64,000 bases of DNA from Talinum fruticosum (Eukaryota; Streptophyta; Magnoliopsida; Caryophyllales; Talinaceae): positions 2,159,501 through 2,223,500 of the forward strand of contig JAITYX010000063.1 of NCBI GenBank assembly GCA_021018815.1. The letters run 5' to 3'. How positions within the stretch are numbered: the stretch's first letter is position 1; each line of letters opens with the position of its first letter. The notes beneath the pieces are model-generated. The model saw nothing but the letters and a program-made list of their open reading frames with translations. It was not told where the DNA came from and ran no database searches. The position numbers were made by a program, and so were the translations under genes. Below are positions 47,788 to 58,560 of the stretch, in pieces.

Positions 47788-47926
47788 TTGCTAGATTACA
47801 TCCAGAGACTCGGTTTGAACAGATTTTTGTTAACTCCTTTCCCCCGGGGCCCACAGCCACTGGGAGGCTCGATTTAGTTAAATAAAGCAACCTTTCCCCT
47901 TCAAAAAAAAAGTAAAAAGAGTAAAA

Positions 47927-48876
47927 TTTTATTTACAATATAATTTAAACATGAAAATTAGGTTTTTTAATCAAGTATAGGGTTTATGTCATGTGAGTTT
48001 TGAGTCTAATTACTTTGGATTGGGTACGAGTGATGGAGGCAGAAATTCAAAATAAGGGTATCCAATGTTTTTAGGTTAAATTTAATAATGTCCAATTATT
48101 TATAATTTAAAATTTGTATTCTAAAAATAAAATATTTTTTAATTTTTTTTTGGGCCATAAACACCCTTAGCCTTCAAGTGATGCCGCCACTGGTTGGATA
48201 TAACTTTGTTTCGGTAAAGTATGTATTTGGATCAATTTCAAATTAATGTTCAGGTTGGGTACAATATATAGGGTCAGCACGTGTGAAGTTGTAGTTGAGT
48301 CAACTTCGAGTTGTGCTATTTTTAATTTATTCATGCATGGATTCGATGACTTTTAATATTGCTGTAATTTAATTTAGAATTCAGATTAATTTTGGCACGA
48401 TTAAAAATCGGGTTAGATATAGGTTGAATAGCACTATTTCGGATCTCAATTTAAAAATTTGCTTAAATGAGTGAATCCAATATGTTCAATCTTACTCTAT
48501 GTATATAATTCAAAAATTTATATTTTGACTCATTTGTTGAATTTTATTTTATAATTGTAAATATGAGTTATCGAAGTGAACTTATTAAACCCAAAAATAT
48601 ATGATTGTATAATTAAAAAAGAATTCTAACAATCACAATGCATGTAAGATGTATTAAATCGGTTTTGATTCAAATCAAGGTTGGGTTCGAGATAATTTAT
48701 TCTAGGTTTGAATTTGGTTAGTCTTAGTTAGGATTGCGGGTCATTTGGTTTTCAGTCTCAATGAGTTCATGTTTCAGGTCTAAATAGGTACAATAGCCTC
48801 TACTACAGGATATTCAAAGAAGTCCGCTGAAAAATAGAAGCGCTCTAGTGTGTAAAGGTCATTATTCGATTCTAGC
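47927..48876. other. Intergenic DNA
   Basis: AT-rich DNA with interspersed 'ggttgggt/gggttcg' patches (48190-48760) that may be decayed transposon sequence. No gene is seen. Confidence 0.4.
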
Positions 48877-49363
48877 TAGGGTTGTAACCGAACCGAAACA
48901 GCTCGCCACATGCTCGGGTTCGGCTCGTTAAAACTCAGTTCGGACTTGAGTTCAACCGAGCTTGAGTCGGCTCGAAGCATACTCGAGCCAGCCCGAGTTC
49001 AACAAGGCTTGGCTCGACTCGGTTCGGTTTGACTTGGTTTAGAGTAAATAGTTTATTTTTTTCAAAAAATACTTGTGTGGAGAGGATAAAAAAACCTCTA
49101 AAATCACCAAATTTTCATTCAAATCCTTATTTATTGAATCTAACACAAAAATATAAAATTTAACTTCGATTATAACCTTAAATTTAGAAACTTTTTAAGA
49201 AAAAAAAAAAAACAAAAACGAAACCGAGCCGAGCATGAGCCATCCGAGCCAAACCAGAGCCTAAACTTCAAAGGTTTAGCAAGTTTCGAACCGAGCTAAA
49301 ATGTAACCAAGCCGACCCCGAGCCTAACTGGCTCGGGCTCGACTCCACTCTTTTATAGTCCTA
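48877..49363. mobile_element. hAT-like non-autonomous element with GAGCTCGGCTCG-type subterminal repeats
   Basis: The left end TAGGGTTGTAACCGAACC and the right end, in reverse, TAGGACTATAAAAGAG share the TAGG start. The subterminal zones are full of gagccgag/ctcggctc motifs in opposite orientation on the two sides, like the subterminal zones of the hAT copies at 6060-6240 and 9530-9700. The flanking 8-mers do not match. Limits are approximate. Confidence 0.4.
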
Positions 49364-50091
49364 CTTAATTCGGTTTGAGACTATTCATTTTGAGTTTCGC
49401 ATAAATAGATATGTTTTAGTCTTCAATTCATATATTGGTTTAAATCATTTGATTTAGATTTTGGGGTACTTTTGTCAAGTCTTCTTATACACCATTTTTT
49501 CTTTTTTTCACAATTTGATTAGCTCATGATATATGCAACAAATGTGAGCGTCAATGAACACCCTTTTTTTTCAGTTTTTGGTGGTAAATAACTTTTTTTT
49601 TCTTTTCAGTATGAATTCAAGACCTTTGTTATTTCACTTCAAACAAAAAACAGACATTTCTTAATTTATTAAAAAATACAATCATTTTTTTATGCATAAA
49701 GAATACAATTATTGAGAAAGACCAAATAAATAAATAAATATAGAAGGTTGTCCTGGTTTGACAAACGTGGAAGGACAAAGGACTGCACCAGCCACCAACC
49801 TTATCCTTTCACGCCCAAATTCCCCCAAATATTTTTTTAACTATTTAATAAAATTACATGCTGAAAAAACTACTAGTATTTTTTTATTTTTTGAATCGAC
49901 TTAAATATTCTAATATTCCAATAAGTAGTCTGCCAGTGCCGGTTCTTGCTGGGGAGAGGAGGGGCATTATGTTTGAGTCTAAGTAAATGTAGCCCAACTC
50001 TATTGACTTGTATCTTATTTTCCATTTGGGTGAGCCATCATCAGTTCAATGATTGTGTATGATTCTACCAGCAGCAGTACACCAAAGAGAC
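49364..50091 (+). other. Upstream region of the O-methyltransferase gene
   Basis: AT-rich with T-runs, becoming less biased from about 49740. Holds an AC-II-type element and, at its right end, the TATA box. No other gene. Confidence 0.5.
49794..49800 (+). promoter_or_regulatory. AC-II-like element (ACCAACC), possible MYB site
   Basis: ACCAACC lies about 300 bp upstream of the TATA box of the O-methyltransferase gene. AC elements of this sequence are known MYB-binding sites in promoters of phenylpropanoid and lignin genes. A 7-mer can occur by chance, so function is inferred from position and gene type. Confidence 0.4.
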
Positions 50092-50098
50092 TATATAA
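50092..50098 (+). promoter_or_regulatory. TATA box of the O-methyltransferase gene
   Basis: TATATAA within gactatataactt, about 110 bp upstream of the start codon, followed by a pyrimidine-rich CT leader (50105-50195) typical of plant 5' UTRs. Confidence 0.7.
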
Positions 50099-50204
50099 CT
50101 TCACACTTTCTTCCTCTCTTTCCCACCCACAACACATCCTCTCTCTATTCTCATCTCTCTCACTCTCTCTCAACACTCTGTTCTACTCTCCCTAAACCCC
50201 AACA

Positions 50205-51727
50205 ATGGCTCCATCCCTCACTGTTGAGAACAACAACAACGACATTGTAAAGAGTAGTAGTACTGAAGATAAGGCATGGATCTACGCCATGGTCCTCACC
50301 ACCTGCTCTGCACCAGCCATGGTCCTCAAAACCGTCATCGAGCTCGATGTCCTTGAGATCATCAAGCGGGTTGGCCCTGATGCCCAACTCTCACCTGCTG
50401 AGATCGTAGCCCACCTCCCCACTCAGAATCCAGAGGCTCCTTCCATGATGGATCGCATGCTCCGCCTCCTCGCCAGCTACTCCGTTCTCACTTGCTCCCT
50501 CCGCACCCTCCCAGATGGCTCCGTCGAGAGGCTCTATGGCCTTGCCCCTGTTTGCCGCTACTTCACCAAGGATGAGGACGGCCTCTCTTTGTCTAGTCAC
50601 TCTGTTTTTTGCCAAGACCAGGTTACCATGGAGTGCTGGTAATTATTTGATCTCTTCATTAAGTAAAACTAATTGAAATAAGCATTATAATTAATAGATG
50701 GTAAACAAAATTAAGCATTATGCACTCACTGCTCTGCCTCTCATATATTTGTTTCAGGCATCATGTAAAAGATGCTCTTTTGGAGGGAGGCATACCATTT
50801 TATAAATTGCATGGCATGTCACCTTATGCATACTACGGAACCGATACTAGATCGAACAAACTTTTCAATAACGCAATGGCAGACATGTCCACCCTCGTCA
50901 TGAAGAAAATCATTGATAGCTACAAGGGTTTTGAGGGCATCTCCACTTTGGTTGACATGGGCGGCAACAGAGGAGCATCTCTTAGCATGATTATCTCAAA
51001 ATATCCCCACATAAAGGGTATCAATTTTGACCTGCCTCATGCCGTCAGTGACAGATCCGACTTTCCTGGTATCCATACATTTTTATTACAATTTTTATTA
51101 TTTGTTTATTTATCATTCATGTATATATAAAATGGGTTATCATGTGACACGCTATCTCACAAAGCATACCTGGGTTGCAAAAGTGTTTGTTAGTTCTTTA
51201 TGTAATAAATTAAATAAGTAACCTTATTAATATACTAAATAATTGTAATTTTTAGGAATAACACATATCGGAGGAGATATGTTTGTAAGTGTACCAAAAG
51301 GAGATGCTATATTTATCAAGGTGAGTTTTCTCCGTCGAATTAATCTAATTATTATGATTAACCATCCCTGTTATTTATACGAGAATGGCGGTTAAGTATA
51401 TTTCTTAATATTCAAAATGCATTACAGAGTGTCTTCCACAACTGGGATGATGAACATTGCTTAAAGTTCATGAAAAACTGTTTCGCCGCTTTACCAGATA
51501 ATGGCAAGGTGATCGCATGTGAGTACATCCTTCCAGTGGTACCGGATTCTGAAGATGTTACAAAGATGGCCTACCATTTTGATGTGCTGATGATGATTGG
51601 CCCTTACGGGAAAGAAAGGACTGAGCTCGAATTTGAGGCACTGGGCAAAGCTGCAGGATTCGAAGGTTTTAGAGTTGCATGTTCAGACTATGACTTCAAG
51701 CTCATGGAATTTGTCAAGAAAAATTAG
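50205..51727 (+). CDS. Caffeic acid 3-O-methyltransferase-like (COMT family) SAM-dependent O-methyltransferase, four exons
   Basis: Exons 50205-50638, 50758-51068, 51256-51320 and 51428-51727 join in frame through GT/AG introns of 119, 187 and 107 bp to give 369 residues, normal for plant type-1 OMTs. The N-terminal dimerisation domain has [17 protein letters not shown] and [15 protein letters not shown]. The SAM domain has [11 protein letters not shown] (about 209-219), [10 protein letters not shown] and [15 protein letters not shown]. The catalytic His is in [11 protein letters not shown] (His274), with supporting Glu302 and Glu333 at COMT-like spacing. Two differences from classical COMT stand out: the SAM loop reads GGNRG instead of GGGxG, and Asn follows the catalytic His where COMT has Asp. 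The acceptor phenol is therefore uncertain. AATAAA at 51805-51810 may serve for polyadenylation. The protein is expected in the cytosol, in phenylpropanoid or related methylation. Confidence 0.9.
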
Positions 51728-51906
51728 GGAATCCTTGGATATTTAAGCTCTTTACATTTGTACTGATATGTTTTCGAGTTGATTTTAACCCATTCATTAC
51801 TTTCAATAAATATGTATTTATCTGTCCTATTACAAAAAAGCACAATAGTTATTTATATGACAATGGTGGTTAAGTACATTTCTTAATATTCAATATGCAT
51901 TACAAG

Positions 51907-52206
51907 AGTGTCTTCCACAACTGGGATGATGAACATTGTTTAAAGTTTATGAAAAATTGTTTCGCCGCTTTACCGGATCATGGTAAGGTGATCGCGTGTG
52001 AATACATCCTTCCTGTCGTACTAGATTGTGAAGATGTTACAAGGATGGCCTACCATTTTGATGTGCTGATGATGATTGGCCCTTATAGAAAAGAAAGGAC
52101 TGAGTTAGAATTTGAGGCGTTGGGCAAAGCTGCAGGATTCAAAGGTTTTAGAGTTGCATGTTCAGATTATGATTTCAAGCTTATGGAGTTCGTCAAGAAA
52201 AATTAG
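51907..52206 (+). pseudogene. Duplicated terminal exon of the O-methyltransferase gene
   Basis: A 300-bp copy of exon 4, the same length as the original, encoding [20 protein letters not shown] through to the C-terminal LMEFVKKN and a stop with no frame break. It keeps the catalytic His and both Glu. Differences include P to L and S to C in PVVPDSED, and G to R in GPYGKE. The duplication includes about 60 bp of upstream intron (from about 51846, matching 51368) and about 40 bp downstream, so the unit is about 400 bp. The acceptor cag is changed to caag but still ends in AG, so alternative terminal-exon use is conceivable. Confidence 0.85.
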
Positions 52207-52419
52207 TGATTCCCTAGATACTTAAGCACTCATATTTGTTAGACTTTCCTTCCCACCTTTCTACATTCCCTTTTGTTTTTCTCTCTTTTTCCCTTATGAA
52301 CAACACAAATGTCTTTGATATCGAATCCATTTCTACTTGAATATTTAATGGCCATTTAATAAAGTTTGATAAATTATTGTTCTGAAACACAAAGGTAGAT
52401 TTCAACTTGATTCTCCATA

Positions 52420-53333
52420 TATCACTCATTTTTGCTCTACTAAATGGCAAGCCCTACGTGAAGCCCAAGATCTTCCGTCCGTGTCCAAGATTCGTCGCCG
52501 CTGAGAGGAGGAGCAGGACGCCTTACCCGCCGAGCCTCCTCGGTTCGTAATCATCTCTCTCTCTCTCGAGACAATGAGATTCAAGAGGCAGAGTAATTAT
52601 GCTTCCATGGTTCGTTGTTAGATGTTTGATTTTGCCTTTTGTTGTGATTTTGCTGGGTTCTACCGTTTTAGATTTATTTGTTTTAACTCATTCTTTCTCT
52701 CGTAATTTGTTCCGATTTTGCTTCCATGTTTGGTTGTTAGACTTGTAATTGAAGAGATGAAATCTTTTGGATCTTCGTTGTTAGATGTGTAATTGAAGAC
52801 TTCAAGTCTCTTGGTTCCTCACATTCCGAGTCTTTCCACGTTGCCGGTGAAGAAAATTGTTTCATTTGAGGTGATTAATTAGTTGGATTGTATTGTATTC
52901 ATTTAGATCTGATTTCGTTCTTGCCCTATAATCTTCAAGGTTCTGGAAAATTTGTCAAAATTTCCCTCCAATAATTTTATATGAATTTAGATCTTATTTG
53001 TTTTTGTTACTCGGTTTTTCTTGCTATCCATTTTAGTTTTAGTTTTAGATCCAAAATTTTCAGATTTGAAAGTGCTCTATTTTTTTAAAAAACAAATTTA
53101 GATGTATCACAACAGTTCTTCTAAAGAAACATTGTCATAGGTGAGAGAGTCGTCGTTATAGGTGACCTATAATGACGGTTCTCTAGAAAAACCGTTGTCA
53201 TAGGTTTTCTTTTATTACGGTTTTGAACCATAATAAAAGATGCTAGATACAACGACGACCACATATACGGCGTCGGTTAACCGTCGTTAAAGGTTGTTTT
53301 TAACCGTAGTTAAAAATGGTTTCCGTAGTAGTG
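52420..53333 (-). mobile_element. CACTA (En/Spm) element end, truncated or with unrecognised left end
   Basis: Read on the minus strand the right end is CACTACTACGGAAACC (ending at 53333), the canonical CACTA terminus. It is followed by subterminal motifs such as ttaacgacggttaacc, accgtcattata and their inverses (53100-53320), here in both orientations. The rest (52420-53090) is leader-like, with a GC-rich CT patch at 52480-52570. No transposase is seen. The left limit is a guess because no second CACTA end was found. Confidence 0.55.
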
Positions 53334-53878
53334 AATGTCTTGTAGATAACTCTTTCCGCAATACACTCCTATAACCTTCCTTATAATCGTGCAAGCATAT
53401 AGTTGGAGGTTAGTAAGCTAAACGATGTGTTCGAATTTTGTGGCCTCGGAGGTGATGCTCTTGGGCGTGGTCTTGGAGGAGGGAGGCTGAATAAGTGAAT
53501 TAGTGGGGCATAACAGGTGATTTAATCTCAGCAATTAGATTATAAATAAATGGTGGAGATTAAAAGTTCTTAATGCTCACCCAAACTCTTAACATATATA
53601 TATATATAATTGGATAGAAGTTCCAGTGATAAATATATAAGATGTTTATGTGGCGATATCTCATAAATAAAGTGTTTACGTAAGTAATACACATTTAATT
53701 ATGTTTGAAGTATATGATTTATTTGAAATTGTATAACATAAATTAATTAATTGTGTTGATCCAAAAATTACTTTGTTCACATTTAAGCATTATCACTCTA
53801 TATATGAATTGGTATACAATTTTATAATTTATAAAAGTTCGATAGAATCAATGTATAAGTGTTGGTTCAATATTAAAA
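53334..53878. other. Intergenic DNA
   Basis: AT-rich with a short TA run near 53600. The frame at 53773-53988 overlaps the hairpin element and shows no domain. Confidence 0.4.
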
Positions 53879-54253
53879 AGGGTTTTTGGATTAAACTAAA
53901 ATGTACTTTGGGGGTATTGGACGTTTATATATCAAACTATAAAGTTGATCGATCATGCACCGTATTTGGGGGTAATTTTCTTTTCTAAACTACGACCTTT
54001 TTAGGGGCGGCAATTCAGGTATTTTATGATATGTCAAGTTGATAATACCTGATTTAGTGGAGTGTAGCAAAGTAATTCCCCTTTTCATAACTTGACACAT
54101 CATAACACAACCGAATTGACGCCCTAAATAGATGGTGGTGTAGAGAGAAAAAAATCATCCCCAAAGTACAATGCATGATCGATCAACTTTATAATTTGGG
54201 GTATAAATATCCAATACTCCTAAAGTATGATTTATTTTATTCCAAAACCCCTA
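53879..54253. mobile_element. 375-bp foldback (hairpin) MITE
   Basis: The entire segment is an imperfect palindrome. The left side gggtttttggattaaact, tattggacgtttatat, aaagttgatcgatcatgca, taggggcggcaattc and atgatatgtcaagtt recurs in reverse on the right side (ggggttttggaataaaat, tattggatatttat, aaagttgatcgatcatgca, tagggcgtcaattc, atgatgtgtcaagtt). The loop is only a few tens of bases near 54064. There is no coding capacity. Superfamily unassigned; the target duplication is not clear. Confidence 0.7.
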
Positions 54254-54289
54254 TAAAAGAACATATGACTTTATGAGTAACACGTAAAA

Positions 54290-54592
54290 TGACATATGAG
54301 CTCTTAAAACTCACAAATGGTCGAATTGAAATGACAGGCAAATTGAAAACCCGAAAACCCAAATGGAGCACGTTATGGAAGACATCCTAACATGATGATA
54401 TCATTCGCAAAGCAACAATCAAAGATGGAGCAGATGAATCTGGAAGGGACAGGGATATTGGTATAACGGAGGCTTTCATTTCTCATGAGAAACCGACGGA
54501 CACGGATGGAGTTTCTCCCAAATAGACTCCATCTTTCCGAGATGTGGGCTCGGGATCTAGTATATGGTTCCCAAGGGTTGAGAATCACATCG
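54290..54592 (+). mobile_element. LINE 2, 5' segment (separated by a solo LTR)
   Basis: 54360-54592 reads into a broken ORF1 start and continues at 57345 once the solo LTR and one copy of its 5-bp duplication are removed. The exact 5' end is unclear. gacatat at about 54291-54297 resembles the sequence after the LINE's A-tail (gacatat at 63636) and may mark the target duplication. Confidence 0.5.
54588..54592. repeat. 5-bp target duplication of the solo LTR (left)
   Basis: CATCG directly before the LTR. The same 5-mer is at 57345-57349 directly after it. Confidence 0.8.
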
Positions 54593-57344
54593 TGTAACAA
54601 CCCGACCCTAAACCACATTATTTATTTTACCGTTACAAAATTAACATAATCGAGCGCGCGCACTTCAATTCGATATCCGATATTTAAATTATTTTTATAT
54701 GTGTGTTATGCGGTTAAGGCTACAAAGTGGCCTCCAATAAAATTTCATAATAATAATTGTAAAATTACACATATGTAAAAAAAAAGAGAAAAGAAAATTT
54801 AGAAATTTGTATAGATATATAACAAGTATAAATGTGAAAATACATGGTTATTAAAGGTTATATTTTAAGTGAAGCGTTATATTTAAAATAGATCGTATAA
54901 TCTATTTTCAACATTATTAGAGCATAATAGTAATAATAGTCATGAAATAAGATAAGTAAAATAAAATAATAATAATAATAATAAAAATAAAAATAAAAAT
55001 CGGAGATTTTTATCACGAATGATCCACATTAAATTAGGTGGAACTCACTAGGCTTATTTCACTTTCCCCCACCATTCTCTCTCCATCTCCAGTTCCTCCG
55101 CTTTTCCTCACCCCTGCCTCTCCAACCCTCTCTGTCGCGTCATTTTCCTACAACCGGATGCCGCCATGCCGGCCGGAAGCCGACGCTAGCACCGGCCGAA
55201 GGCCTTCTTCGTCTCTCTCTCTCCTTCTCTCTCTCGTCTCGTTCGCGCTCCTCTCTTCCTCGCGGTGCGCCTGCCTTGCTACCTGCCGCGACCCAACTAT
55301 TGGCCAATCACCGCAGCCCGGGCGCTGAAGCCCCTCGCCAGCCCTTCCCGGTAGTCGCTGGAGCAGCGAGCTGCGGGCCACCACCCCTCCTTCCTCTCCT
55401 TGGTTCCACTCTTGGGTTTGAAGGTAAAACCCTAAACCCTAGTTCATCTCCCTTAATTATCTACCAATTGATTATAGTTGAAAATTGAATTATATGATTT
55501 AGAAAGATGTTTATTTAGTGAATTTAAAGATCGAATTGGAAAAAAAATAATAATTAGTGTGAATGTTCGTGATTTGATAATTTGGTGGAGTGATTGTGTA
55601 TGAAGGTGAATGAATGTGATTTTTTTTTTTTTTTGGTGAAATTATGATCTGGTGAATTAAATTGGGGATGTTTTGGTATAGAATTTGAGTAATTTGATGG
55701 TTTCGTTGCTTTTTGGAATTGGATACACTTGAGTAAAAGGAAGAAAAATGTGTAGGGAGATTGAAGTTGGATAATAAGTTGCGTTGGAGGCATGTAGCAA
55801 TTTGAGCAATTTAGTGCAACTAATTGTGATTGTGAATGTGAATTTTGTTGAGTAAATGATGTGTATATCCTTAAATTAAAGTAGTGTATTGTGGCATACG
55901 TGGAATTTGAGCAATGAAATTAATTTATAGGAGGTAATGAGGTGAAAAGTGAGTTAATGGCAAGGATTCGAAGTGATGTTATGCTTGGCAAAGCTAATCG
56001 AATTAGGGATAGTTAATAAAAATATTGATAATAATAATAATAGTAACAATAGTAATAATAATAACAATAATAATTAGAGCATATATTTTGTATGTTAAAC
56101 AAATTACATTAACTAAAGTATAATTAGAAATCTAAAATAAAAGTCTTTCGATATAAGTGGAGTAACAGATTAAATTATGTATAATATCAATAATTAGCTT
56201 AAACAAATCTCTTACACAAATTATGTGTTGTGGACAATATTAACATAATAGAGTTGAGTAATAAAAATCTTAATTTTATCGATTATGTAATAAATAAAGA
56301 AAATGAAATAAATTGCAAACACTTGTACGAATTCGGTTATTGAAATTCAAGAGAAACGTTGTTAACAACGTAAATCTATTTGAAACAAGTATTGAGGCCA
56401 CTTCCGTTGCCGACTAGCTGGTAACTTAAATTTCTATAAGGGGAGAAACAAAGATTTTCGGTTCGAGTACGTTCATTGCCTCTACCTTTCGAAAATTCAC
56501 ATGTTTCAAAGAAATCTCAATATTTCTTATATATATAACTAGTAATGAATCATTTGCAAATCAAGTTTTGTCACCTAATTAAGTGGTCCCCGATCAATTA
56601 TCAATTATCGGGGCTTACGCCCTTCAATTTCACCCGCATGGCTTCAACTCGGGTTCTCACTCGGCCCAGGAGGTGTGCACCTTATTCAAAGATCGCATCA
56701 ATTATACAAAGGGCTCCACTTTTAGATAATAACCGCTAAGCAAGTTTGAGTTATATTCCTTCCTCTCGATTTTGAACTAAAATGAATTGAAATGTGCGCG
56801 TTCAATTAAAATGTTTTCAAAGCAATTTTACGAGTGCATGAATATTCGTATCGAGTTTCGACTCATTCTTCGAATTATTTTACTGTTTTTATTTTTAGGA
56901 AAAGGTTCCATCAACAACCCATTGCCTAAGAAGCCTGGTGGAAGCAAGACCTAACTCGGATGTGTCGTTTCCATAGATCTATGATGGGTCTAGATGCTCA
57001 CAAGTGATTCTCTCCTTATCCGGTTTTCGGTTTGACCCCGGAATGTATTACATGGTGGTTATTTCTTACTGCGAGACGATTATATGGGCTTGTATAATAT
57101 GAAAGTATATTTTGGGGTTGGTTTAATTATGTTGTATGGTTTAACTCCTTGAGAAATAATATTTAGTGCTATCGGGACTCACTAAAGCATAACCGATGGA
57201 CAAAGGTTTTTATTGTATTTTATTTTAGCCTCGGTTCTATTATTAGGGTCGCGGTAACGCCTTTAATCCTCAACTTCCGCTGCTACCATACCTAATATTC
57301 TCCAATTAAGGGATTATTAAGTAATGGTGATTGGGAGCGTCACA
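54593..57344. mobile_element. 2752-bp solo LTR inserted in LINE 2
   Basis: Starts TGTAACAACCCGACCC and ends GGGAGCGTCACA, with a perfect CATCG duplication on both sides and no internal gag-pol sequence. Interruption of a LINE reading region at this point supports a real insertion followed by LTR-LTR recombination. The size and the TGTAAC.. start are like those of long Gypsy LTRs, such as those of the Tekay/Del group, though the lineage is inference. 55040-55440 is a GC-rich leader-like segment ending in a GT splice-donor-like ggtaaaaccc. Reading frames there are not host genes. Confidence 0.8.
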
Positions 57345-57359
57345 CATCGCAATCGTCGA

Positions 57360-58560
57360 AGAATCCATAGAGGTGGTGGAAGGACCGGATACCCTTTTCA
57401 AAGTGTATCTCACTAAGGATCAACTCGAACCTTCTAGAGCCCCGTGGAGCAAAATACTAATGGGTAAGGTGCTCGGGGCTTAGATAAGGTATGATATCAT
57501 GTAGAACAAAATGCCACTAATGTGGAAACCACAAGGTAAGCTCGAAATCATTGATCTAAGGAAGAAAGATATTTCTTTTTCGTTTTGATAATGAATTCGA
57601 CTATGAAAAAGCCTTGTATGGAGGCTCATGGTTCTTATTTGGTCACTACCTCATGATGGCCAAATGGAAACCAAATTTTAGACCTTCTATGAACCCATTT
57701 ACATCTATGGTAGTGTGGGCTAGGCTTCCTGAACTTCCTGTGGAATACTTCAATAAAATTTCCTTATTTGACATTGCTAAAATCCTTGGCAACCCCATCA
57801 AGGTGGACTATGCCACCGACACTATCTCCATAGGACGTTACGCTAGGGTGTGTTGAAATTTCCCTATCTAAACCTCTTGTCCCCAAGGTCCGGGTTGTGA
57901 ATGAGTAGCAGAAAGTGGTATATGAGAACATCCATCTCCTTTGCCTCAATTGTGGGATTGTTGGCCATGACACTATTACCTACAATACTAGAAGAAACAT
58001 CCCTAATCTCCCCCATTGGAGATAAAGACAAAGACACTAAAAACAATAGAGATATAGTACAAGTTGACATTTCTGGAAAAGACAATGTTAGCATAGGACA
58101 AGGAGATAATCAACGTGCTAACACTAATAATCATGACAATCATAACCCTAACCACATCCTAGCACAAGAGATAACGACAGGTGATGTTGTTGGTTGGACA
58201 GATGGTGATGTCCAAAAAAAATACAAAAAGGAGCTCAATCACCAACAGCAGCCCACAACCCATGTCCTTCACCCGGAAAAGAAAAACACTAACCCAAGCT
58301 TGGCAAAAGACAAAATTGGGAAAGGATTTTCCACAAAGAAAAAGGAAATTACCATTTGGAAACCACAAACACATGGAGAATCATAACCGACAAAGCAAGG
58401 GGAAAGAGAAATTAATACCCAAAGAGAGTATACATGCAGAGGAATTAATTGGAAGGAATATCAAGAACAAATCTAATAATAAGATTTGTCGGAACCAGCT
58501 ACCTAGCCCTAATGGCAACCCATTGGACTCGCGCTGGAAGTTCATCGGCGCCCTCGGTTG
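57360..58560 (+). pseudogene. LINE 2 ORF1 (DUF4283 and CCHC), broken
   Basis: DUF4283-type residues: ALYGGSWFLFGHYLMMAKWK and MVVWARLPELPVEYFNK (57614-57760), then ILGNPIKVDYATDTISIGRY. After a frame break, LLCLNCGIVGHD (57930-57970) is a CCHC knuckle start. A long hydrophilic Asn/Lys/Gln-rich tail follows to about 58560. Confidence 0.75.

Larger units (their letters stand above)
42224..47909 (+). mobile_element. Full-length degenerate L1-type LINE
   Basis: Flanked by a 17-bp target duplication and ending with a short A-run (47903-47909). ORF1 begins at ATG 42495 and carries a DUF4283-like block (WNGGPWTVMGNHLVIKKW, SESRFWVRVYGVPLPM) and a CCHC knuckle (CGRMGHERRTC, about 43130). ORF2 has an endonuclease (43820-44480), RT (45240-46000), a zinc-binding region and an RNase H. 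Many frameshifts and stops are present, so it is dead. Length (5.7 kb) and domain order are those of a complete plant L1. The complete 5' end, judged from the duplication, is unusual for LINEs, most of which are truncated. Confidence 0.9.

Noticed and set aside
55038..55488. GC-rich open frames resembling a first exon
   Set aside because: They lie within the solo LTR; leader-like GC-rich segments are common in long plant LTRs.
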